From an uncultured Verrucomicrobiota bacterium (GTDB taxonomy: Bacteria; Verrucomicrobiota; Verrucomicrobiia; Opitutales; Seribacteraceae), in NCBI GenBank assembly GCA_902580225.1, contig CACHJU010000001.1, positions 1 to 64,000 of the forward strand: a stretch of DNA of 64,000 nucleotides, in the 5' to 3' direction. The notes beneath the pieces are model-generated. The model did no database searches and was not told the origin of the DNA. It was given only the letters and a program-made list of their open reading frames with translations. A program made the position numbers and the translations under genes. This document shows, in pieces, positions 1-8,700 of this stretch (position 1 is its first letter; the number at the start of each line of letters is the position of its first letter).

Positions 1-144
1 TCTTATTTACAATTTTATTTCTTGCCTCAAAAATTAATTTAGGTCATTTTATAAATATTGCTATAATTTACTAAAATAAGTTAATGTATAGAAGGTAAAA
101 TATTCATATTTTTAATTTACTTAAAATGCTCTAATTAAAAAAAA

Positions 145-918
145 ATGAAAAATTTTCAGGAAAATAGCCTTAGAAATGCTAAATATCTCCATAATTGGTT
201 TGAAGACATAAATTCAAGTGCAGCACAATTAAGTTTGATTTTCGAGAATATTCCAGGTGTCTCTTTTTTCATTAAAGATTTAAGTCACAGACTTATCTTC
301 GTTAATGAAAGTTTACTTATTAGATTTGGTTTGGAAAGAGAAGAGGAATTGAATGGTAAGACTGACTTTGACCTTTTCCCTCCCCGATTAGCAGAGCATT
401 TTCGACGGGAAGATCGTATAGTTTTTGAGACTAGAAAACCACGGCTTAACATATTGGAATTATTTTTTAATAAACAAGGACTGCCTGGTTGGTGTTTGAC
501 TAACAAATATCCTATGTTCGATTTAAACGGAGAAGTTGTTGGGATCATGGGTACTGTTAGACCGCATGATGATGGTGAACTTAAATGGGAACGTGAAGAT
601 GGAATTGGAAGAGCCGTCGGCCTAATTCGTCAAAAATTTCGAAAAGACTTAGCAATATCTGATTTGGTCAAAGAATCCGGACTAAATCATAGAAAGTTGC
701 ACCGTGGATTTATTGAATTATTTGGGATTGCTCCGATGCAGTTCATCACTCGAACTAGAATTGAAGCAGCTTGTGATGATCTACTTACAACAAATAAGAA
801 ACTCGCCGTGATTGCTAAAGAAAATGGCTTCTACGATCAAAGTTCTTTTACTCAACATTTTCGCAGGCAAATGAAGGTTACTCCTTTAAAATATCGTAAG
901 CAGAAAGGCTTTGCCTGA
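145..918 (+). CDS. PAS-domain AraC-family transcriptional regulator
   Basis: N-terminal PAS-like segment (FENIPGVSFFIKDLSHRLIFVNES...) and C-terminal AraC HTH (AVIAKENGFYDQSSFTQHFRRQMKVTPLKYR). Confidence 0.85.
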   Translation: MKNFQENSLRNAKYLHNWFEDINSSAAQLSLIFENIPGVSFFIKDLSHRLIFVNESLLIRFGLEREEELNGKTDFDLFPPRLAEHFRREDRIVFETRKPRLNILELFFNKQGLPGWCLTNKYPMFDLNGEVVGIMGTVRPHDDGELKWEREDGIGRAVGLIRQKFRKDLAISDLVKESGLNHRKLHRGFIELFGIAPMQFITRTRIEAACDDLLTTNKKLAVIAKENGFYDQSSFTQHFRRQMKVTPLKYRKQKGFA

Positions 919-921
919 GAA

Positions 922-953
922 AGTTTTTGCCTCATATACCAGAGGCTAAAATA
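922..953. terminator. Probable bidirectional terminator between convergent genes
   Basis: tttttGCCTCatataccaGAGGCtaaaa: 5-bp GC-containing stem flanked by T and A runs; it overlaps the stop codon of the minus-strand gene. Confidence 0.5.
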
Positions 954-2029
954 CGAATCCTTCGTATATATACCTCTGAGTTTTTCTCTGCTAACTCCCA
1001 CCAATATTCTTCTTCAGTAAATCCTTTTGGGGTTGGTATAAGCCTTTCTTCATAAGCTGAGATAGCAGAAGCTCCTTCAGTCGTCAAAATTCTGATCATC
1101 ACATCGACGACTTCAGGAAATGCATAAAGTTGGCTCGGTTTCCCGGGGATTCTGTAGTTGATGTTACTAGTTGCAGCATATTCATAAGGGGGCACACCTC
1201 CGCCAGTTGTAGCATTAACATCTGGAAAGATTTGTTTTAAATTTCCTGTTCCCCAACTATTTTTTTCAATTAAAAAAGCTCTAATTCCAAAATCAATTAT
1301 GTTTGAAGCTAGAGCAAAGTCGGTAGAAGGCCCGTCAGGCCCTTCAAAAATCGGATTCATAATATTTGCCGGTTTCCGAACACCGTTGGAGTTTGTATTT
1401 TGACTATATCCAGAAGAATCAGAAAAAAGATTGTAGCCAGCTTTAAATGTTTCAGTAGCAGAAACATCAGACCTAAAAAGTTGATATCTGGGTCGTGATG
1501 TTGAAGAAGCGGTTAATCCATGTCTAATAATTTGATATGAAACAGCTCTAGCTCCTCCAGTATTGGCAGTTTTCGGATCAAGTTCAGGAGCTTGTGTAAA
1601 AAAACGGAAGAAGGTGCCTGCTTCACCAAATCTTGAATCGAAAATAGAAAGTTGGTTGTTTGCTTCTGCAAACTTATCATTGGGTCCATTAGTCCAATCA
1701 TCAGGAATGATTCGTAAGGATTCTTTAGATGGTTTGGGTACATCTGCTTCTTTCCAGGATCCACTATTTCTGTTATCTTCTAAAATTTTGGCGGTCATCC
1801 AAACATTTCCATCGTTTCGATATATGGCGCAGTGCAAATCTTCTTGTATTCGATCGAGTATAAACTGAGCAACTTGATTAGTTTCCAAATCTCCTGAAGC
1901 TTGTGTCTGGGTGGTTACCACTTGAGATGTTATATTCAGTAACATGCCGGCAAGCAGTGCAGTAACCGAAACTGCAACAAGGAGTTCAAGAACAGTAAAG
2001 CCCGATGAAAATGATTTCCTTTCAACCAT
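932..2029 (-). CDS. Prepilin-type cleavage/methylation protein, Verru_Chthon cassette protein C-like
   Basis: N-terminus SGFTVLELLVAVSVTALLAGMLL is a type IV prepilin signal; followed by a VAQFILDRIQEDLHCAIYRND-like region. Confidence 0.7.
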   Translation of the reverse strand: MVERKSFSSGFTVLELLVAVSVTALLAGMLLNITSQVVTTQTQASGDLETNQVAQFILDRIQEDLHCAIYRNDGNVWMTAKILEDNRNSGSWKEADVPKPSKESLRIIPDDWTNGPNDKFAEANNQLSIFDSRFGEAGTFFRFFTQAPELDPKTANTGGARAVSYQIIRHGLTASSTSRPRYQLFRSDVSATETFKAGYNLFSDSSGYSQNTNSNGVRKPANIMNPIFEGPDGPSTDFALASNIIDFGIRAFLIEKNSWGTGNLKQIFPDVNATTGGGVPPYEYAATSNINYRIPGKPSQLYAFPEVVDVMIRILTTEGASAISAYEERLIPTPKGFTEEEYWWELAEKNSEVYIRRIRILASGI

Positions 2030-2087
2030 GAAACCTGAAGTTAATGTTGAAAATTATTTAAGGCAAGTAGAGAGAAATTTTAAGATT

Positions 2088-2984
2088 TTAAAGTTTTTCC
2101 CCTAATGTTTGGCCCATCTTAGCGTAAAGTTCAATTCCGGAAGCAGTAGAATCAAGTAAATCGTCCGCAAGGATCACAGAATTTTTTTCATAAATAGTTA
2201 ATACAGAGGAACCGCCAAAGCGAAAATATCCCATTTCCTCTCCCTTTTTAACATGGGTAGGTAAGGGAGCGGAAATTTTTACAGAACCAACGCAAGTTGC
2301 ACCAATTAGAAAGCAAGCAACTTTTCCAACCATACTATCGCAGATAAAAGAAAGATATCTTTTATTTTGCCAAAAAATACTAATATTTTTTCTTAGTGCA
2401 ATTGGATTTACTGAAAAAAGAGACCCATTAATAAGTTTGGGTTCATGCATAAAACCGGAGACAGGAAAATGAAAACGATGATAATCCACAGGACATAATC
2501 TGCTTATTACCATTGAGCCCTCCTTGTAAGTGTTAGCTAATTTTTCTGATTGAAAAAGAGAGGATAAATCAAATTTTTGGCCCTTGACGAAGATTCGTTT
2601 AACAGTGGATAAATTTTGTATTCCCAAATGTCGGCCATCCGCAGGGAAAACAATAGAATGGGGAGATTGATTAATGGGTCTAGCATTTTTTTTAAGTTCA
2701 CGACTGAAAAATTCATTAAAAGACTGGAATTCGGACGGCTCATTAAGAAATTCTTTTTTATCTAAATTAAATTTACTGATAAAAGGAAGAATTTTTTCCT
2801 TACTTTTTTTGGCATTCATTTTTTTGCCATACCATTTTGAAAACCAAGCTCTTTGTATCGCTAACCAAAGAGGTATTTTTCCCAATGGAGAACCATAGAT
2901 TAAAGAGAGCCAATTCTCCCCGTATACCTTTTCCGTTTCAATTCTACCAGTATCTCGGTTTTTAAATTTAATTTCCTCGATCAT
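2088..2984 (-). CDS. psd: Phosphatidylserine decarboxylase
   Basis: FPADGRH..., YHRFHFPVSG and the FGGSSV autocleavage-type motif near the C-terminus. Confidence 0.9.
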   Translation of the reverse strand: MIEEIKFKNRDTGRIETEKVYGENWLSLIYGSPLGKIPLWLAIQRAWFSKWYGKKMNAKKSKEKILPFISKFNLDKKEFLNEPSEFQSFNEFFSRELKKNARPINQSPHSIVFPADGRHLGIQNLSTVKRIFVKGQKFDLSSLFQSEKLANTYKEGSMVISRLCPVDYHRFHFPVSGFMHEPKLINGSLFSVNPIALRKNISIFWQNKRYLSFICDSMVGKVACFLIGATCVGSVKISAPLPTHVKKGEEMGYFRFGGSSVLTIYEKNSVILADDLLDSTASGIELYAKMGQTLGEKL

Positions 2985-3028
2985 GGATCGTGGTTATACG
3001 GTCTGTCGATAAGACCAGAAAGAGAAGA

Positions 3029-3259
3029 TCAACCCTTAACGATTTTACCTGCCTTGATAGCTTTCACTGATACCCACATACGCTTGACTTGACCACTGGG
3101 TAACTTTACGCGGATGCGCTGAACATTTGGTCGGAAAGTCCTTTTGTTATTTTTGACTAATTGTAAGCCAATGCCGCCAGCTTTTTTGCTGACACCTTTA
3201 TGAATTATACGACCACCAACTTTTGGTCGCTTACCAGTTATTGCACAAATTCTAGACAT
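3029..3259 (-). CDS. rpmB: 50S ribosomal protein L28
   Basis: MSRICAITGKRPKVGGRIIHKGVSKKAGG...; start placed at the internal Met preceding SRICAITGK. Confidence 0.92.
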   Translation of the reverse strand: MSRICAITGKRPKVGGRIIHKGVSKKAGGIGLQLVKNNKRTFRPNVQRIRVKLPSGQVKRMWVSVKAIKAGKIVKG

Positions 3260-3328
3260 GGGTATAATGAGTAAAAACAAAGAATGTCGAATTCATGTCT
3301 TTTTGACAAGACCAATCATTTTTTTTGT

Positions 3329-4360
3329 TTAATTATTTCTGTAAAGCCTTGCTCCGTCATCTTTTTTTTCGAGGAAAAATGCTTGGATATTTTGTTTAGA
3401 TTTTAGGTATTGCAGCCCTTTTTGGGAACCAAGCACAAGGCAGGCGGAAGCAAGTGAATCGGCTGTCATTGCTGTTGGAGCGAGCACTGTAACTTGAGAC
3501 AAATTTGTAAGACCAATTCCGGTAAAAGGGTTAATCAAATGAGAAAAAGTTTGGTCATTAAGCGTAACAGATTGTTCAAAGTCTCCGGAAGTTGCTATTG
3601 CGATGTTTGAAATTGCGAGAGTGGGTAAATCGGGATGCATCCTTCCCCCTATCTCTATCCGCCATCCATTTCTTCCTCTCGGTGCATCTCCGAGAAGAAT
3701 ATCTCCCCCTGCGTTTATAAGAACACGACAAACGCCGATTTGTTTAAGAATTTTGAGCATTTGATCAGCTGCATAGCCCTTGGCAATTCCTCCAAGATCT
3801 AAAACCATAGCTTTTTCAACCAGTTGAGCCTCTTTTTTTTCATAGTCTAATATAAGTTTTTCATACCCCACCCTTTCTTGTGTGCTTGTAAGCTTTTCAT
3901 TATCCGGAAGAATTTTCCTGAACCGGGCAATTCTCCAAAGCCTAGAGAAGGGGCCGATGGTTATGTCAAAAGCACCCCCGGTTTCGATCGCTAATTTTTG
4001 ACTTGCTGCTAAAACTTCAAATAGATCATTGGAAAGAGGGTAAAACTTAGATGATCCTGAATTTTGAGAGAGTTTGGATAATTCACTTTCGCCAATGTAG
4101 TCACTCAGTATTTGATCCAAACGATGGGCTTCTTTAAACGCTTTGGCCGCAGCTTTTTTGGCAATATTTATGTTCGGATGATCAATTAATATCGTAAAGT
4201 CAGTCCCCATGCAGGTTTCAGTAAACTTTATAGTTTTAAAATCAGTTTTAGCCTCAGTCCACGCTTCACATAAGATGGTCAGTAGGATAAAAATAAGAAA
4301 TTTGGAATTAGACTTCAAAAGGAAACTAAAAACATATCTCACAAAATGGAGGTTGTGCAA
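3329..4360 (-). CDS. apbE: FAD:protein FMN transferase (ApbE family), exported
   Basis: MGTDFTILID, LDLGGIAKGYAAD, INAGGDILLGD and SHLINPFTG motifs; N-terminal hydrophobic segment. Confidence 0.9.
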   Translation of the reverse strand: MHNLHFVRYVFSFLLKSNSKFLIFILLTILCEAWTEAKTDFKTIKFTETCMGTDFTILIDHPNINIAKKAAAKAFKEAHRLDQILSDYIGESELSKLSQNSGSSKFYPLSNDLFEVLAASQKLAIETGGAFDITIGPFSRLWRIARFRKILPDNEKLTSTQERVGYEKLILDYEKKEAQLVEKAMVLDLGGIAKGYAADQMLKILKQIGVCRVLINAGGDILLGDAPRGRNGWRIEIGGRMHPDLPTLAISNIAIATSGDFEQSVTLNDQTFSHLINPFTGIGLTNLSQVTVLAPTAMTADSLASACLVLGSQKGLQYLKSKQNIQAFFLEKKDDGARLYRNN

Positions 4361-4570
4361 ATTTTCTTTATTCCGATTTTATGAATGAATAATAAATTGA
4401 ACTTATAAAATTGAATTTATGTTGCTTGAACATTCATCAAACTGAAGTGTTATAACTTTGAATTTCATAGTTCATTGTTAATCAAACTCCGAGCAATATT
4501 ATTGAAATCAATTTTACATTATTTTGAAAAACTTGATTTACAGGTTTAGTATTGGTTAATAGTTTATACG

Positions 4571-5728
4571 ATGATCTCAAATATTGTTATTTCAAAGATA
4601 CAACTCAAAATGAAACATAACCATAAAATTTCCTTTAGTATTTTTTTAAGCTTTTCTTTTATCATTTCTTCTTTATCTGCTAGAAAACCGGATCGGGCGG
4701 TGGAATCGATTGATGGAAGTGTTTACAAAATTGGTATGTTCCCCAAAGATCTGTATCAGAAACTCGGGTTTAAAGCAGGTCCCTCCAAAGATAAATTTAA
4801 GCCTTTTGAGGAAAAAATTGAAACATCTGATATTTCTTTTGATATGATTCCAGTCAAAGGTGGAGTTTTTTCAATGGGCAGTTCTGCAGATGACAAAAAC
4901 AGAGGTGAAGATGAGTTACTCGAAAGAAAGGTTAAAGTATCTGATTTTTGGATGGGTAAGCATGAACTAACATGGGACGAATATGAACTTTGGATGATTA
5001 ATTTGGATAAAGATAATCGAGATTATAAGAAGCTCGAACTCACTAAAGAGGATGAACGTGCTGACGCGGTTACTAAGCCTACTGCACCCTACACGGACAT
5101 GTCTTTCGGCATGGGAAAAAAGGGTTATCCCGCAATTTGCATGACTCATTTGTCGGCCAGAATGTATTGTATGTGGTTAAGTGCCCGTACAGGAAATTTT
5201 TACAGGTTACCCACTGAAGCTGAGTGGGAATTCGCATGTAAAGCTGGAACCACTACAGCGTACAGCTTCGGTGACGATCCAGAGAATCTTTCTGAGCATT
5301 CCTGGCATATGGACAATAGTAAATTTCAATATCAAAAGGTTGGTCAAAAAAAGCCAAACCCATTTGGTCTTTACGACATGCACGGAAATGTCTGGGAGTG
5401 GGTTCTCGATCAGTTTACTTCTGCTGAAAAAAAACCATCTGATAAACTTTTGATCAACCCGATTTCTTTGCCCACCACTCTTTATCCGCGAACTGTCAAA
5501 GGAGGGTCTTGGGATGATGATGAGAAGAGTCACCGAAGTGCATCCCGTATGCCCTCCGAAGAATGGTGGAAGGAACAGGATCCCCAACTTCCTAAAAGTG
5601 TTTGGTATCACACGGACGCCATCTTTGTTGGTTTTCGTGTCGTCCGACCTAGGGAAATTCCAGCATTGGAAGATATTGAAAAATTCTGGCCGTCAAAAGC
5701 GGAAATGTTAGCGATTCCTACACGTTGA
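4571..5728 (+). CDS. Formylglycine-generating enzyme / SUMF1-family secreted protein
   Basis: GGVFSMGS, RLPTEAEWEFACKAG, GLYDMHGNVWEW, VKGGSWDDD, GFRVVR; true start may be at MKHNHKISF. Confidence 0.88.
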   Translation: MISNIVISKIQLKMKHNHKISFSIFLSFSFIISSLSARKPDRAVESIDGSVYKIGMFPKDLYQKLGFKAGPSKDKFKPFEEKIETSDISFDMIPVKGGVFSMGSSADDKNRGEDELLERKVKVSDFWMGKHELTWDEYELWMINLDKDNRDYKKLELTKEDERADAVTKPTAPYTDMSFGMGKKGYPAICMTHLSARMYCMWLSARTGNFYRLPTEAEWEFACKAGTTTAYSFGDDPENLSEHSWHMDNSKFQYQKVGQKKPNPFGLYDMHGNVWEWVLDQFTSAEKKPSDKLLINPISLPTTLYPRTVKGGSWDDDEKSHRSASRMPSEEWWKEQDPQLPKSVWYHTDAIFVGFRVVRPREIPALEDIEKFWPSKAEMLAIPTR

Positions 5729-5785
5729 TTTATTTTTAAAAGTTGCAAATTCCAATGAATTGGGCTCCGATATGTATGTTGCCCT

Positions 5786-8700
5786 ATGCGAAAGTTACCT
5801 AATTCTTCAAGAGTTTTAACTGAGAAGTCTAAAAGAGGCTTTGCCCTCGTACTTGCACTTTCTCTGATGAGTTTGGTTTTTTTACTTGTTGTTTCACTTG
5901 TCAGTCTTGTAAGTACCGATTTAAATTTATCCGAGCTTAGAAAACAGAAAGTGATGTCCCAGGCAAATGCTCGACTCGGAATGATGGTGGCCTTGGGTGA
6001 GATTCAGAAACATTTGGGACCTGATACAAGAATAACGGCCACAGCGGACATATTGGACGAACGAATTGAATCAGCTAATAAATACATCGTTAATGCTTAT
6101 GGGATTGATTCAGGTCAATCCGCGGATTCATTTTATGATTTAAACGAAAACGGGACTGGTTCTTCCGAAATCATTTCAACAAATGGGCAATATCGGGATA
6201 AGCTTCCTTTGGGTCAGCGCTTATGGACGGGAGTTTGGCGACATCGAGCCTCTCAAAAAGGTTCTTATGTGGATATGGATATCAAAGTAGGAGCCAAGCC
6301 TACTCCCAGGAACATGGAAAGTGGTGAGGCAGTAAACAAGACTACAATATCAGATAGTTCTTATGATCCACATCCAGCTTTGGAAATTTCATGGTTGGTC
6401 AGTGGTAATGAGGGATTTCAAAAAAAATTAGCTGTCGGTGACTCCATTGCTCGTAAAGAAGGCCTTGAAATTCCAGATGCTTTACCCTTTAACGAATTTG
6501 CCAGAGAATTTAGAATTCAGAGTGATATCTATGGAAATCGGGAAAATGCCTGGCAAGATTACCAACAAGTCGTTGCCGCCTACCTAAGCAATAAAGATGA
6601 ACAACTTTATAATCCTGATTATTTTCATCCTTTAATTGAATTACCTGATCCCGATGATGAGAAATTTGACAATCAAACCGTATGGATTTTAAAAAAACCG
6701 GTTTTAAAGGATAATTATAATCCTCTAAATTCTCAGGATTGGAAAAGTTATTTGTCAACTGAGCCTGTAAAGGTCAGAAAAACAGAAATTGTTTTACCTG
6801 AAGTGGGTCAGGAAAAAGGAAGCAGACAGGGTAGCAAGGAAAACCCAATCGGATTTTATGCTTATTGGGTTGGAGATGAAGGAGTAAAGTCAAAGATAAA
6901 TGCAGTTGATCCGAGAAAAGGTAAATATACAGAGCAGGGTTTTTTTAAAGAAAACCCTGATTCAAAAGAAAAAAAAGAAGTTTTTTCGGCTGTTTCGCAA
7001 CCAAATATTCAATTTCAGAGCGGGCAGGGAGAAAATGCAATCGGTTTCGGTATTTCTTTTAAGGGAGAAATTGAATCGAAAGTCAAAGATTTAGTATCAC
7101 TTGGATCATTTTCAGAATTAGAAAAATCAACAGGCACGATGCAATCAAGTGCCGATAAAGTAAATGCTCATTTCCATTCACTTACCACTAATTCATACGG
7201 CGTGCTTGCAGATGTAAGAAGAGGAGGTTTGAAAATAGATCTGAGTTTGGCGTTTAAAAACTTTTTGAAAAATAGCTCCAGTAATTCTAATGCAAACTTG
7301 TGGGAAAGGGATTTTTCCAATTATATTTACAAAGATCGTATTCATTATTTGAAGGAAGTTCCATTGGGCGAAAATACTAAAATTAACCAATGGGTTTATG
7401 GAGATGAAGCCACAATCAACGATCAATATGCGATTCTTGCCGGTCCTCGTTGGTCAGTTTTAAAAAGTTATAATAATTTTTATTCCAAAAAAGGATCCTT
7501 AAGTGAAGAAATTCCGGATAATTTTCCGAGAATTGTTGGAGATAATAGCGTTTTGTTTGATAATTCAGATGGTTCTCTCCCCAAAGGAAAACTTTCCTCC
7601 ATACCTGCTGCCATTCAAAATAAGGTTAATTATTTTGATCCCTGGAACCAAAGACCAGAACCCAGTAACCATCCCGTACTACCAGTTCTGGCCGAATTAA
7701 AATATTCTCACATGCCTACAGTTTCACAAAATAATTTTCATGCATTAGCCCTTTTTCCATCTGTTTCTTTTTGGAATCCATACGATCGGGAAATTTCATT
7801 TTCAAATTTATATATAGAAGTGCCTTTTCGTCTGGAAATGGAATTTGAAGAACCTGTTGAATACGAATTGTTTAGAGAATGGTGGTATTGGTCCAATGTA
7901 GTCCATGTACACAGGAACCCCAAACTACCTCATCCTAAAATTCCGGGTAATCAGACAAGACCATTAACTTATGTCAAAAATATCAAACGATATGTGGATT
8001 TAAATGGTAACGGGAAAAGAGATAAGGGTGAACCCACCCTTCCCGGTGGAGCAGACCGCGTAGATGTTCCTGAAGACCAACCTTTACCCAAAAGAGTTAG
8101 ATGTAAAATAGCACATTGCGGACAAATGGGATGTTTTGGAGAGCCTCCCGGCACTGGAGTGGATTTTAGATATTATCAGCATTCCAACACTAATAAGCGT
8201 TACAGTACTTTTAGAAATAACTTTGGCAGTCATTTCCCCCCTCTTCCCGATCGATCTATAGCATGGAATTATAACGGTAAACGCCATTTTAAAATTTTTA
8301 GATCAGCAAATGAAGCCTCTGGTATTTCAAATGACCGTTTTTTGCTTTTAAAAATAACAAATATAAAAATTCCTCCGGGGGAAAGGGTAAATTACACCTG
8401 TTCGGGTTCACAATTATCTTTTTCCCAATGGAATAATATGAACGACTACATTTTAACAGAATTAAAACATGGCAGTTCCGAGCAACCGATGGTGTTGCAA
8501 TCTCCATTTGCAAATACTAATGATTTGGCAATAAGATGGCGAATTTGGTCGGGTGATATAGATGGTTTTCTTCCCTTTGCCATGGAAAATTTTGATATAG
8601 AAAGCGCCAAGAGAACAACATCAAATCTTCCAAAACCAAAGGGCATAACGATTTATGGTGATGATCCAAGAAGCTACAGCGTTGATCGAATAAGATTAGT

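Noticed and set aside
5207-5611. 134-aa minus-strand ORF opposite the FGE-like gene
   Set aside because: Shadow ORF fully inside a convincing plus-strand gene, with no domain signature.
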